From: an uncultured Bacilli bacterium
GTDB taxonomy: Bacteria; Bacillota_I; Bacilli_A; ML615J-28; CAG-313
Direction: 5' to 3'
NCBI GenBank assembly: GCA_949879765.1
Contig: CATLBQ010000007.1
Coordinates: 1-64,000, forward strand
DNA length: 64,000 bases
Shown here in pieces: positions 16,188 through 27,000 of the stretch (position 1 is its first letter; each line of letters begins with the position of its first letter). The position numbers and the translations under genes are program-made. The notes under the pieces are model-generated. The model ran no database searches and had not been told where the DNA came from. It worked only from the letters and a program-made list of their open reading frames with translations.

Positions 16188-19001
16188 TTATTCTACAACT
16201 GTATAGTTAGCAATCACATATGTATATTGTGTTTTATACCAATTGTAGGCAATCAAGGTAACTCGAATGGTTTTTCCATTGAATGCTTCTAATGCTTGAT
16301 AATTTTCAGCATAATAATTGGCATTGGTATAATTGTATAATTCGATTTCATCATTACCTACAGATAAGTAAGCTCTTTGACTTGTCCCTTCTACATGGAT
16401 TGTCGCAACTACATCTTGATATACAACTGCACCTAATTTTGCATCTTCTCCTGCTAAACTCGCCGCAGCCAAATTAGCAAATAAAATATCTTGAATAAAC
16501 GAGTTATTAGGTACTGCATTTCCTTTAGAAACTACTGTAATGGTTGCACCTGCGGCAAATTGTGGTAAGCCATAATACAAATCCATATTTCCTTTTAAGA
16601 TGACTTGATCACCCACTTCAACAGTACCTAGAGTTTTGCAATATAGTGTGCCAGTTTCATCAGTAACAAAGAATCCCCAAGAAGTAGCACCTTTGGATTT
16701 CACAACGGCACTAACAATGCCTTCAACGATAACAGTTGAACCATTTCTTTGGGCTTGTTCTCTGAATGCTGCAACCGTAATACTTTCAGCTTTGACAATT
16801 TTGAAAGAAACTTCAATGGTTGTTTGATAGTTACCATATGCAAAATCAAGCGCCAATGTTACATCTTCAGTTTGGGTAGGAGAAGCAATTGTAAGTGTAA
16901 ATTCTTGACCTACTTGTGATGCACTTACTTGTTTAGAACTACAGTTGTCAAGAGATAACGTAGCTCCTTGTGGTACATTGTATGTGATGGTGGCTTCATT
17001 CGCATATTCTGATGCAAATAAATGTTCAATGGTTGATGTTTCAAAGTAACCAACTAACTGGTCTGGTGTTGCAACTTCGCCTAATACTTGTAATACGCCT
17101 GCTTTCCAAACGAACTTTTTACTAGATACTGCACCAATACGAAGTGTAACATACGCTTCAACGCATTTACCTGCATATGGTTCTAACCATGCATATTCGC
17201 CTGGACCATTTTTACCTGAATTTTGTGAATACACAATCATACTAAGTGATGGATCATTGAGATCATGAATATAATAATTTACATAAGAACCAGTTGTTCT
17301 TTCTATATACATTGTTGTTTTGAAGACCATATTGCTGATATTATTATCAGATGGATTTTGAATAAGGCTAGCAAGATCTTTTTCTTCAATCTGATCTACT
17401 GGTAATTCATGTTCTTGCCAATCATGATACAAAACTTCTGCTTGATTTAAACGAATAGAACCAGTATGATTATGGTCTTCTCTTGGTTGATATAAATCCC
17501 CAAAACCAGTTACATATACATATTCACCTACTTTTAATTTGGTGATATCTGTTTTTGTATCTACCGCAGTCGATACAAATACCGCAATTGAACTGGTTTC
17601 ATCGATGATTTCAAAACCAGCTGGAGTGGTTGCACCTTTTAAATATAAGAAACCTACAATATATCCTTGAATCGTCACTTGTTCACCTACTGGTGCTTTT
17701 CTTGCTTCTTCAATCGTGATGGTTTCAATATCAGGTTTAGCAATAGCACCTTCAAAAGAAACTGTTCTTGTTGCAACTAAATCGTTATATTGAAGTGTGA
17801 TTTCTACTTCCATCTTTACTAATTCTGCACCAAAGTCTAGTGATATTTCATATCCTTCTTCTTTTTGAATCAAGGTTACCCCATCGGATACAGATGTATA
17901 ACTTACCTTTGCTCCTGCTAATTGATTATCTGTTGTTGCAAGAGTAAATGTACAAGGATTATCATATGTTGCGCTAAACTGCGTAGCTAAACGATCTAAT
18001 GCATACTCCATATAAGTTTTATCATCCACATTCACCTCATCTAAAATTTGAATAGGTACAATACGCCAGAAATTACCACTTGCGGAAAGTTTACAATTGT
18101 GTACAGCTATGATGCATTCTCTTACACTGCCATCATATGCTTCAAGCCAAGCAAGATCTTTCCCATTTGCCGTTGTATAAGCATAGTAACTATTGACACC
18201 ATTTAAGTCATTAAAGTAATAATTGACAAAACCATTTCCTACTGATTTATGAATCTTTGCAACAACTTTATAGACATTAGATGTAATATTTTCTGATACA
18301 GGAATTTTGCATAAATCAGCAATTGATGTTTCTTGAATACAGGATGTAGGCACAGGATGAATTTGGTTATCATTGGTAAGGGTTGTTGGAATAATTTGTT
18401 TTGCCCCTGTATAGCCTGCTTTTTCAGCTGATGTTGTACTGTTAGCATCAATATACTTAGTAAATTCACCTTGAATTTGAACAAGATTACCTACTTTTAC
18501 TGTTTCTGCATAACTTGAACTATGTACATAAATCGCATCGGTCTCATCAAATATATAGAATCCAACAGGTACATTCTTTTCTGTTCCATAAACAACGTAA
18601 GCTACAATTCCCTCAACTACAACAGCTTCTTTGTCATTGTATTGCTTTACTTCTTGGATGGTTGTTTTACCTTTTGCGATAACTGTCACCACATAGACTT
18701 TCTTTTCACTATAATCGTCTTTTGTGAATGTGACCGTAATTTCTACAGTTACATTCTCAGTTTGTCGATTGACTACACCTTCGTTAGAAATAACATTTTC
18801 ATTCGAAGACACATAACTGAGTGTAACCTCACCAAGTTTGGTTTTAAATTCGAGATTCGCTTCTACTTTTGACAAATCAACGTCTTTAAAACATTCAACC
18901 ATCGCATCTTTGACTGCAGTTTGTGCATTATTTTGAACTACACAAGCACTCATACCTAAAGATGCCAAGACTAAAGCTAGAAAAACAAATACTTTTTTCA
19001 T
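16188..19001 (-). CDS. Surface lipoprotein with three OB-fold domains alternating with Ig-like domains
   Basis: The signal peptide ends in the lipobox LGMSAC, so the mature 937-residue precursor should be lipid-anchored to the outer membrane face. Three OB-fold-like units of the YhcR/DUF type recur: VVVEGIVAYVV with GFYIFDETDAIYVHS (about 115-180), VTIQGYIVGFLYLKG with GFEIIDETSSIAVFV (about 435-500), and VIVEGIVSAVVKSKG with GFFVTDETGTLYCKT (about 755-815). Between them lie beta-sandwich segments resembling atrophied bacterial Ig domains (LSYVSSNENVISNEGVV, VSYTSVSDGVTLIQKEEG). No catalytic domain is visible; related OB units sit beside nucleases and phosphatases in other surface proteins. 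A single gene with its own promoter (19058-19086) and terminator. It probably binds an extracellular polymer. Confidence 0.75.
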   Translation of the reverse strand: MKKVFVFLALVLASLGMSACVVQNNAQTAVKDAMVECFKDVDLSKVEANLEFKTKLGEVTLSYVSSNENVISNEGVVNRQTENVTVEITVTFTKDDYSEKKVYVVTVIAKGKTTIQEVKQYNDKEAVVVEGIVAYVVYGTEKNVPVGFYIFDETDAIYVHSSSYAETVKVGNLVQIQGEFTKYIDANSTTSAEKAGYTGAKQIIPTTLTNDNQIHPVPTSCIQETSIADLCKIPVSENITSNVYKVVAKIHKSVGNGFVNYYFNDLNGVNSYYAYTTANGKDLAWLEAYDGSVRECIIAVHNCKLSASGNFWRIVPIQILDEVNVDDKTYMEYALDRLATQFSATYDNPCTFTLATTDNQLAGAKVSYTSVSDGVTLIQKEEGYEISLDFGAELVKMEVEITLQYNDLVATRTVSFEGAIAKPDIETITIEEARKAPVGEQVTIQGYIVGFLYLKGATTPAGFEIIDETSSIAVFVSTAVDTKTDITKLKVGEYVYVTGFGDLYQPREDHNHTGSIRLNQAEVLYHDWQEHELPVDQIEEKDLASLIQNPSDNNISNMVFKTTMYIERTTGSYVNYYIHDLNDPSLSMIVYSQNSGKNGPGEYAWLEPYAGKCVEAYVTLRIGAVSSKKFVWKAGVLQVLGEVATPDQLVGYFETSTIEHLFASEYANEATITYNVPQGATLSLDNCSSKQVSASQVGQEFTLTIASPTQTEDVTLALDFAYGNYQTTIEVSFKIVKAESITVAAFREQAQRNGSTVIVEGIVSAVVKSKGATSWGFFVTDETGTLYCKTLGTVEVGDQVILKGNMDLYYGLPQFAAGATITVVSKGNAVPNNSFIQDILFANLAAASLAGEDAKLGAVVYQDVVATIHVEGTSQRAYLSVGNDEIELYNYTNANYYAENYQALEAFNGKTIRVTLIAYNWYKTQYTYVIANYTVVE

Positions 19002-19057
19002 CTTTTTTTAATTTTCCTTTTCTTCAAATTTTTGGGGGGAGATGTAATCTCAATCAT

Positions 19058-19086
19058 ATTATATCTTTCTTCTTTCTTTTTTACAA
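19058..19086 (-). promoter_or_regulatory. Promoter of the OB-fold lipoprotein
   Basis: TTGTAA, 17 bases, TATAAT on the minus strand, 57 bases upstream of the start codon. The leader contains a short GAGAT/ATCTC hairpin followed by C-run. Confidence 0.7.
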
Positions 19087-19129
19087 GAAAAGACAATTAG
19101 AAAGCGTTGTCAAAAAAAGCGTATGAAAA

Positions 19130-19171
19130 AAAAGATAAAGGCTTGGCATCTTTCTCTAACCTTTATCTTTT
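19130..19171 (-). terminator. Intrinsic terminator after the aminopeptidase operon
   Basis: AAAAGATAAAGG (19130-19141) pairs perfectly with CCTTTATCTTTT (19160-19171). The minus strand continues with TTTTTTTT-rich sequence. Confidence 0.8.
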
Positions 19172-19296
19172 GATTTTGGTTTCGTTTTTAGTCTTTTTTT
19201 ATACTCTAACGCTATCCACTGAACATCAAATCATATTTTCAATGTCTGAATGGATACAAAAACGAATGCTTATTTTTTTGTTTTCATAGGAAATTT

Positions 19297-20583
19297 TTAT
19301 TGAGTGATTTTTGTAGATAATTTGAAAATTGCTTGGCTTTTTTCCTTTTGAATCGACGTTTCATAAAATTGTTGAAATACCCGTTTCATATATATCACAT
19401 CCTGAGTTCCTGCCGTTTCATAACAAGAATGCATAGCGAGTTGGGCAAGACCAACATCTACGCTAGGAATGCTCAAATGAGATTGCGCAATAGCACCCAA
19501 TGTACTTCCACCTCTTACATCACTGCGATTGGTATAATCTTGATAAGGGACTTGCGCCATTTGACATAGTTTCTTAAAAATAGCCTCACTATATCCATCT
19601 GTAGTATAACTTAATCCCGCCTGATGTTTGATTACAATTCCTTTATTCATATATACCGCATTGCTTGTATCACTTTTTTCAGGATGGTTTGGATGTACTG
19701 CGTGTGCATTATCAGCTGATACCATAAAAGATTGGGCCATCAAAGCATAAAAATCGAGTGATAAAGTTTGGGCAATTCTTGTCAACACATCCATTAGAAA
19801 ACTAGAATCAGCACCATTAGAAGATCTGCTGCCTACTTCTTCATTGTTAAAAATGGCTGCTATGGCAATACTAGATGGTGTTGCATTGACTAAGGCATCT
19901 ATAGATAAATAAGCACATTCTAAATCATCTAGTCTACCTGATAATATATATTCTTGATTGGCTCCTCCTAAACACGCCTCTTCTTTATTATATAAGAATA
20001 AATCATGAGATAGAATCGTTTTGCCTTTGGCATACAAAGACAATGTTTCTTCAAATGTTGTCGCAGATTCTGCAAAGATTGGCAAAAGATCGACTTGTGG
20101 ATTGGGTGAAAACTCACTACTTCTATTCATATGAATAGCCACACTTGGAATTACCAATGTTTGGTCTAGTTCAACTAGTTGTTCACTGATGCTATCCCCT
20201 TCTTCAGTGAATATTCTTCCTGCAACGCCAAGAGGTCTATCTAACCATGTATAGTGTAACATGCCCCCATAAGGCTCGGTATTTAGACGCGTATAATGGT
20301 TGCGCATATCTTGAAGGGTCATATTGGGTTTCAATTTATAACAAGGTGAGTCACTATGACTCGCAATAATGGCACATGTAGGTTGATTGACTTCTTTTGG
20401 AATTTGAAAAGCAATGATACTTGATCCATTTTTAATGACATAGTATTTTCCACCTGCATCAATTGACCACTGATTTTCTTCATATAACTGGATAAATCCT
20501 GCTTGTTCTAACTTGATTTGAAGTTGACGAACAGCATGAAAACAAGTATAGGACTGATTTAAAAATGACATCAATGCTTTCAT
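19297..20583 (-). CDS. apeB: M18-family aminopeptidase
   Basis: This cytosolic metallo-aminopeptidase of 428 residues removes N-terminal, typically acidic, residues from peptides. The M18 landmarks are in order: ASHSDSP (first His/Asp pair), the GRLDD metal-bridging Asp, NNEEVGS (Glu-Glu pair), SADNAHAVHPN, and the late AMHSCYETAG His ligand. The family motif RGGSTLG is also present. The length is normal. The ATG overlaps the TAA of the upstream M29 aminopeptidase gene by one base (TAATG), so translation is coupled. It forms an operon with the ABC-F ATPase and M29 genes and is closed by the terminator at 19130-19171. Together the two peptidases suit a cell that grows on peptides. Confidence 0.92.
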   Translation of the reverse strand: MKALMSFLNQSYTCFHAVRQLQIKLEQAGFIQLYEENQWSIDAGGKYYVIKNGSSIIAFQIPKEVNQPTCAIIASHSDSPCYKLKPNMTLQDMRNHYTRLNTEPYGGMLHYTWLDRPLGVAGRIFTEEGDSISEQLVELDQTLVIPSVAIHMNRSSEFSPNPQVDLLPIFAESATTFEETLSLYAKGKTILSHDLFLYNKEEACLGGANQEYILSGRLDDLECAYLSIDALVNATPSSIAIAAIFNNEEVGSRSSNGADSSFLMDVLTRIAQTLSLDFYALMAQSFMVSADNAHAVHPNHPEKSDTSNAVYMNKGIVIKHQAGLSYTTDGYSEAIFKKLCQMAQVPYQDYTNRSDVRGGSTLGAIAQSHLSIPSVDVGLAQLAMHSCYETAGTQDVIYMKRVFQQFYETSIQKEKSQAIFKLSTKITQ

Positions 20584-21821
20584 TAGAATACAAAATTCCC
20601 TTCTTTAAAAATAGTGATTTTTTCTCCATCATGAGTAGTACCTACAATTTCCATATCAGCAGAACCAAACATAAAATCTACATGTGTTAAGGATACATTA
20701 TACCCTAGCTGAACCAGTTCTTCTTCTGACATCGTTGTACCCCCTACCACATTCATTGCATACGCATTACCTAGCGCCAAATGACAAGAAGCATTCTCAT
20801 CAAATAACGTATCATTGAATAAAATATTTAAATTGGATATCGGTGAATCATGGGATATGAGTGCCACCTCACCGAGTCTAGAAGAACCTTCATCTAGTTC
20901 AATCAAACTCTTTAGGGCTTCTTTTCCAACTTTTGCATCATACTCTACAACTTTACCATCTTGAAAGATAAAATAAAAATCTTGAATCAATTGTCCTCGA
21001 TAATTGAGTGATTTCGTACTAACTACTTTACCATTGACTTTGTCTTTATGTGGCATCGTGAATACTTCTTCAGTAGGGATATTGGGTACAAAATAAACAC
21101 CATTGCCGCCCATTTCTCCTCCACCTGCCCAAAGGTGATTTTCAACAAGTTCAATCGTTAAATCTGTACCTAAACTATTTTTGAAATGTAAACTTTGAAA
21201 GCGATAATCATTCATTTTCGCACTATGGGCTTCTAATGCTTGGGTATGTGCTTTCCAATCTACTACTGGATCATTTTCTAAACCAATTCTAGACGTATAC
21301 ATAATAGCATCAAATAACTTATCCCACGCTTCGTCTGGTTCTACATCTGGGAAAACGGTTTGACACCATGCTTGATTGGGGTAAGCTACTATGGTCCATT
21401 GGGATTTACTTGCACTATAGTGATTGTGGAAAAAAGCTGTTTTTGGACCAATGGCACGTTCTGCTAGCATCAATCTAGACATATCAACGCCTTGCATACC
21501 CTGAGGATTTCTAGAGTCAATTGCAATGCGACAAGCATTTTGATCAACAAAGTACTGCATTCGCTCAATTTGCCATGTTGGTATTTCTTGTAAGGTTTCG
21601 TCTGTCGCATAAGTATAGTAGTTTCGATTTAATTCATCATCACTCCAGTCAATATATACCTTTTTGGCTCCGACTTGATAGGCTTCTTTTTGAATCAGCT
21701 TGGCAAGTGGAGCTGCCTCTAAGGTAGATGCAACAACAACAATTTGTCCTTTTTGGACATTGGCGCCCACTTTTACAGCGAGACTCGCTAATTTTTCTAA
21801 TAAGATTTGTTTTTTATTCAC
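20583..21821 (-). CDS. pepS: M29-family aminopeptidase (AmpS/PepS type)
   Basis: This cytosolic metallo-aminopeptidase of 412 residues is the usual size. Family features include the N-terminal LASLAVKVGANVQKGQ, the central NHYSASKSQWTIVAYPNQAW with CQTVFP, and the metal-binding region with GGGEMGGNGVYFVPNIPTEE, followed by MPHKDKVNG and GEVALISHDSPIS. The C-terminal segment HVDFMFGSADMEIVG completes it. It starts inside the end of the ABC-F gene (eight-base overlap) and ends one base into the M18 gene, so all three are translationally coupled. The role is broad-specificity trimming of peptides. Confidence 0.92.
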   Translation of the reverse strand: MNKKQILLEKLASLAVKVGANVQKGQIVVVASTLEAAPLAKLIQKEAYQVGAKKVYIDWSDDELNRNYYTYATDETLQEIPTWQIERMQYFVDQNACRIAIDSRNPQGMQGVDMSRLMLAERAIGPKTAFFHNHYSASKSQWTIVAYPNQAWCQTVFPDVEPDEAWDKLFDAIMYTSRIGLENDPVVDWKAHTQALEAHSAKMNDYRFQSLHFKNSLGTDLTIELVENHLWAGGGEMGGNGVYFVPNIPTEEVFTMPHKDKVNGKVVSTKSLNYRGQLIQDFYFIFQDGKVVEYDAKVGKEALKSLIELDEGSSRLGEVALISHDSPISNLNILFNDTLFDENASCHLALGNAYAMNVVGGTTMSEEELVQLGYNVSLTHVDFMFGSADMEIVGTTHDGEKITIFKEGNFVF

Positions 21822-23598
21822 TTTTATATTTCTCCTTTTGATATGCTATTATTTTTTCATGAATAGCATGTAAATATGTATAACGTTGATACAATTGTTC
21901 AAGCTTAACTTGTACTTGCGCAATAGTTTCGTTTAAAGACAACAATTTTTGATAATCACTACCACAAAGAAAGGTTTCTTTTTGGAGTTGTTCTAGTCGC
22001 TCTTCTTCTGTCATAATCTTTTCTTCAATGGAATCAAACTCTTTTTTTTCTTGTGAGGTAAACCGTGGTATATCTTCTTTGGGTAAGAATCCTTTGGTCT
22101 TGGTTTCTTTATGTTTGGTGATAGCCTCTGTTACATAATCACTAATCAAACCAGTATATTCTACCAATTGTGTATTCTGGTAGATAAAACTGTGTTGTAT
22201 CACTTTATCTAAAAAATAGCGATCATGGGAAATGACAATGACTGCTCCTTTGAACTTTTCTAAATAATCCTCTAATAGTTCAATGGTATATAAATCCAAA
22301 TCATTGGTTGGTTCATCTAAAAATAAGACATTGGGATTTTGAATCAAAATCGTAAGCAGTTGTAATCTTCTTTTTTCTCCACCTGATAAACAAGATACAC
22401 TCATATACTGCATTGTCTTGGTAAAAAGAAAATTTTCTAATAACTGACTTGCGGTGAGCGTTCCTTCTGTGGTTTCGATTTCTTCTCCAAATTGTTTTAC
22501 ATAATCAATTATTTTCATAGAAGTAGTCGCAATGGAATCCTCTTGTTTGAAGTACCCCACTTTTACAGTATCCCCGATAATAATACTTCCAGTATCTGGC
22601 GAAATTTCGCCTAATATGGTCTTAAATAAAGTCGTTTTACCAATACCATTCATTCCGACAATACCCAAACGATCAAAACGTTTCACGAGATATGAAAAAT
22701 TTTGAAACAGTACCTTTCCTCCAATAGATTTAGAAAGGTTGGATATTTCAATTGTTTTTTTACCCAATCTTGTATTTTTACTAGACAAACGAAGAGTTGA
22801 ATTAGATTCATCGATTTGTTTTTGATTTTGCTTGGTTTGTTCTTCTAATGCATAAAAGCGAGATAATCGTTCCTTAGATTTGGTTGAACGCGCCTGGGGA
22901 TTCAATGAAGCCCATACCGCCTCTTGTTTTAAAAGGGCTTTTAATTTCCGATTTGTAGCCAGTTGATGTTCTAAACGTTCTGCTTTCAATTGTAAGTATG
23001 CAGAATAATTGGCCTCATATAGATATACGTTTCCTGATTCTAAATCCATCGTTTGATGAGTGATTCGCTCTAGAAAATAGCGGTCATGGGTTACCAACAA
23101 GAGTGCTTTATTCCATTTGATTAAAAATTTTTCTAACCAATTGATCATCCAAATATCCAAATGGTTAGTTGGCTCATCTAGTATCAATAAATCGCAAGGT
23201 TGGACTAGCGTAATTGCAAGTGCCAATCTTCTTCTTTCTCCACCTGATAATTGATGAACCAATTGATCGTCTTTTTCTAGCCCCAATTTGGAAAGCATCG
23301 ATTTGATTTCATACTCATTTTCGACTTGTGAGCGTTTTTTGGCTATTTCTAGGACTGTATCGGTTTCTTCAAACGTAGGCATTTGAGAAAGATATGCGAT
23401 ACGAATCCCATTCTTTTTGTAAATGGTTCCAGTCAATGCCTCTTTCTCTCCTATTATTGTTTTAAGCAAGGTTGATTTTCCTACTCCATTGGGTCCAACA
23501 AGGCCAATTTTATCCGTATCATTAATAGTAAAAGAAACATGATTCAATAGATACTTATCTGTATAACTGACCGAGACATCATGAAATGTAATTAACAT
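21814..23598 (-). CDS. ABC-F family ATPase, Uup-like
   Basis: Two ABC ATPase modules lie in one soluble chain without membrane segments. Module 1 has GPNGVGKST, LSGGERRRLALA and LDEPTNHLDI. Module 2 has GMNGIGKTT, LSGGEKRRLQLL and LDEPTNDLDL. The linker contains WASLNPQARSTKSKERLSRF, the element typical of Uup-type proteins. A C-terminal coiled coil (about 510-590, rich in Glu/Lys/Gln) matches the DNA- or ribosome-binding tail of that group. ABC-F proteins act on the ribosome to relieve stalling or mediate antibiotic protection. I prefer the ATG at 23598 (spaced AAAGGGTGG before it) over the GTG nine bases earlier. First gene of the operon with the two aminopeptidases. Confidence 0.88.
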   Translation of the reverse strand: MLITFHDVSVSYTDKYLLNHVSFTINDTDKIGLVGPNGVGKSTLLKTIIGEKEALTGTIYKKNGIRIAYLSQMPTFEETDTVLEIAKKRSQVENEYEIKSMLSKLGLEKDDQLVHQLSGGERRRLALAITLVQPCDLLILDEPTNHLDIWMINWLEKFLIKWNKALLLVTHDRYFLERITHQTMDLESGNVYLYEANYSAYLQLKAERLEHQLATNRKLKALLKQEAVWASLNPQARSTKSKERLSRFYALEEQTKQNQKQIDESNSTLRLSSKNTRLGKKTIEISNLSKSIGGKVLFQNFSYLVKRFDRLGIVGMNGIGKTTLFKTILGEISPDTGSIIIGDTVKVGYFKQEDSIATTSMKIIDYVKQFGEEIETTEGTLTASQLLENFLFTKTMQYMSVSCLSGGEKRRLQLLTILIQNPNVLFLDEPTNDLDLYTIELLEDYLEKFKGAVIVISHDRYFLDKVIQHSFIYQNTQLVEYTGLISDYVTEAITKHKETKTKGFLPKEDIPRFTSQEKKEFDSIEEKIMTEEERLEQLQKETFLCGSDYQKLLSLNETIAQVQVKLEQLYQRYTYLHAIHEKIIAYQKEKYKSE

Positions 23599-23675
23599 AT
23601 CCACCACCCTTTCTTTTGTCTATTGATTGTATTATACCATATTTTTCCGATTTCAATTCTTTTGTTGCAAAGAAA

Positions 23676-23708
23676 AACACGTAAGGTGCATACACACTCC
23701 TACGTGTT
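23676..23708 (-). terminator. Intrinsic terminator after rpmE
   Basis: AACACGTA / TACGTGTT stem (perfect 8 bp) with a 17-base loop and a T-rich tail on the minus strand. Confidence 0.75.
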
Positions 23709-23716
23709 CTTTTTCA

Positions 23717-23932
23717 TTAATTCTTTTTTTGAGCTTGGGCAGCACGTTTATTGAAACGATCAATTCTACCAGCAGCTTGAACGAATTTTTGTTCACCTGT
23801 GTAAAATGGATGACATTTTGAACAAGTATCTACACGAATTTCTCCTTTTGTAGATCCAGTTTCAAATGTTGAACCACAAGATACACAAGTTACTGTTACC
23901 TTTTGATACTTTGGATGAATTCCTTCACGCAT
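23717..23932 (-). CDS. rpmE: 50S ribosomal protein L31, zinc-binding type
   Basis: This 71-residue protein begins [20 protein letters not shown]. Two Cys-x-x-Cys pairs (CVSC and CSKC, the latter in [15 protein letters not shown]) make it the zinc-containing form. The basic C-terminus ([17 protein letters not shown]) is typical. I chose the ATG at 23932 because of AAGGAGTG upstream; the frame is open from 23977 but that extension lacks homology. It has its own strong promoter (23999-24027) and terminator. A zinc-free paralogue would be expected elsewhere if zinc limitation is handled as in Bacillus, but none is in this window. Confidence 0.96.
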   Translation of the reverse strand: MREGIHPKYQKVTVTCVSCGSTFETGSTKGEIRVDTCSKCHPFYTGEQKFVQAAGRIDRFNKRAAQAQKKN

Positions 23933-23998
23933 ATTGTTTACACTCCTTCCGCCATGATTTGGTTGTCTATCAATCATAGTAAGTTATTAACCTTTCTT

Positions 23999-24027
23999 AT
24001 TATATCAAATATTTTGATAAAAGTCAA
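23999..24027 (-). promoter_or_regulatory. Promoter of rpmE
   Basis: TTGACT, 17 bases, TATAAT on the minus strand, 67 bases before the rpmE start codon. Confidence 0.85.
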
Positions 24028-24060
24028 ATGTTTTAGATAAAAGGATGAAAAGAAAGAAAA

Positions 24061-24094
24061 AAATAAGGTAGACCCCGAAAGGTTTACCTTATTT
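24061..24094 (-). terminator. Intrinsic terminator after the giant CvpA-anchored protein
   Basis: A 14-bp stem (AAATAAGGTAGACC with GGTTTACCTTATTT, one G-T pair) and six-base loop, followed on the minus strand by a T-run. It lies 6 bases beyond the stop. Confidence 0.9.
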
Positions 24095-24099
24095 TGTTT

Positions 24100-27000
24100 T
24101 TAAAGTGCATTGGCTCTCGCAATGATACTTGCAAATTGTTGTACTTTTGCATCAGTCCAATATGCTTCATTATATACATATGTTCCATTGACATATGAAT
24201 CATACTCAGCTTGGAATTCTGTATCTAATAATCCAGATGCTTCAAGTTGTTGTTGTACAGTAGTGTTTTCTTCAATCACGTTGAAGACAATACACATAAC
24301 AGCCGTTCTTACAGCAACACATTCATTGATTGTTGTGAAGAATTCTTTCAACTGTGTTTCATCTTGACAAGCATATACATCATTATAATCAAATGTTGAA
24401 CCAGATGTAGTTTCAAATGCCATCATTTGATCCAATACATCCATAATTTGATATGCCTCATCATTCCAATCTCTATCATCTGTTGTATCAATACTTACCT
24501 TTGCATTATTCGGGAAGTTAAAGAAACCTCTATTATAGAAACGAGTTAACCAAAGTTGTGGTCTAGATGTTACAGTATATAAACCCTCTTCTTGATGTTC
24601 TCTTGTTCCAAACATCAAAACCATAATGTCTTTGGCGTCTTGGAGAGCAATTTCTTTACTTGTACCATACCCTACTTCTTGTAATTTGCTATATGCTACA
24701 AATAACTTCTCAAATTCACTAGCCCACTTATCAGGAGTAAATCCTGGATCAGTGAAGTCCACAATATCACGATAATCTTCATTGCCAAGCATTGGTTCTA
24801 CCTTATCCATATAGAATTGTGGTAAGAATTGTTGTCCAACAATAGATTGACTCATTGCGTCAACGACTTTGACAAATTGTGCTTGAACTGCTTTATCTTC
24901 TAATGCACTTGAAGATACATTATTGATATCCATAAGTTTACTTAAAGATACAAGTTCTTTTAAGGCATCCATTAATACAACTTGTTCAGCTGTCCAATCT
25001 TGAACTGCATCAAAGTCAAATGTATATGCTTTTAAGGCATCCACACGTTTTACAACAGCATGGAGTAATGTTGCTTCTAAGCCTTTGGTATACTCTAGTG
25101 CGAAGAATTCTTCTGCAAGTGTAAGGATTGGATCTAAATAATTATAATCTAATCCACCTTCAAAATAGCCTAGGTCAACTACTGCTTTTAAGATATCGGA
25201 AATACGAGCATAGTCACTCATCAATTTATCATCAGTGTATGAAGTTTGATATAAATGATTGATATATTGATTGAATCGATCGCCAAATAATTTTTGAGAT
25301 AATTTTTCAGCAAATTGTCTTGCTACTAGTGGAAGAATTGTTGAATTTTCCATATGAGGTGTAGCATTTGCTACAGCATCTAAGAAGGCATTATTCTTCA
25401 TTGTAGATTTGTCATGAATATCAATTGTTGGTAATACGTTTTCTACTTCACGAAGGGCACTTGCTAATCCTTGATATTCCATCTCCCAGTTGACACTAGA
25501 GAAATCAACATCACGAATATCTATACCTACTACATAACAAGCATATTGCATCAATTGATCTAAGTATGGTGCAAAACTTGTACTATGAACAGCTATATCA
25601 GCCAAATCAATGATACCTTGAGCATTCTTATAATCGATTGTCTTCTTGAATAATCCTAATACATTTGCTTTTTCTACAATGTTAAATACATCTGGTAAGA
25701 ATGTATTGACAAATGTCTGGCTATCCATATGTTCTAAAATGGTAATTTCAACGATATCTTTTGTAAAGATACGTACGATGCCATCCGCAATTGGAGTTGA
25801 AATCTGTTCAAGTACTTTCGATTCAAATGCTTGATTTACTAAAGCAGTAACTTCGTTTTGGAAAGTTTGATCGTCAAACAATTCATATTTTTCTGTCTTC
25901 AATTGATCACCATAACGAGTGATGATATCAAGAGCTTTCATCATCGCACGATAGATTGCTTTTAATTCTACTTTCAGACTACCCTCAGGATATACCAAAT
26001 CCACTTTACCTAGTACATACATATTCTTCTTTAACTTATTGATTGGTGTCATTGTCTTATCTGATAAATCAAATACATTTGTGAATACACCAAATAAGCG
26101 GTCTGTATTTTCTGTGTTAGTGAAATCAATACCATTATTACTGAAAGCACCCATATCAAGTAAAGCGTCTAGTACAACACCGAATTCTTGACAAAGCGGT
26201 TCAATTGAATTTTCATCAATACCTAATCGATGAGCAAGATTTGCATTTTCAAGTTTTGGTAATACATATTTTTCATATCCCCAACTTGAAATGGCTTTGA
26301 ACACATTTGTATCTAATGCACCTTGATATAATGCCACAACTGCGCTCATCAGTTCTGTGTTACCGACATGTTGAAGTTTAACTTTGAGTAATCCTGTTTG
26401 AGCAACAATCGTTAAGATTTCTTTTGCATATGCGGAAAGAACCTTACCATCACTCGCTAAATCAACACCGGTTAAATCAAGATCACTCATATCTATTTCA
26501 CCAACAAAAGTGTTAGCAAAACGAACAAGTTCTTGTTTCTTTTGATCTACAAAATTTAGCGCAAAGACTTCTTCAATGATTGTTTGTGCAGGGATTATGC
26601 ACTCATCTTTAGACACATTGTCTTTGATACTTCCAGGAACAGCATCCATTTGAGCTACTGCTCTTGTAATACGTGCAACACGTGCCATATCTTCGTCTAA
26701 ATCAGCTACTGTGTATGTATCTAAATTACCTAATTCACCAAGTGATACAGGTAAACGATGATATACAAATCTATTGTATAGAGGTTTAAATAATTGATTA
26801 AAGGCATCAGATAAATCTAATGTTTCCATCACTACTGCTAAACTGTCTGTATCAGCAAGTCTAGCCATAGCTTTTATTTCAGATTGAATATTAGTTCTAT
26901 TGAGAGATTTGATATAAGCATATACTTCTTTTACTGTATGCCAGCCACATGATGCAAATACATCAATACCTTCTGTAATTAATGTACGTAAATATGCAAA

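Noticed and set aside
19107-19289. 60-aa plus-strand ORF
   Set aside because: It overlaps the terminator of the aminopeptidase operon, has no ribosome site and low-complexity composition.
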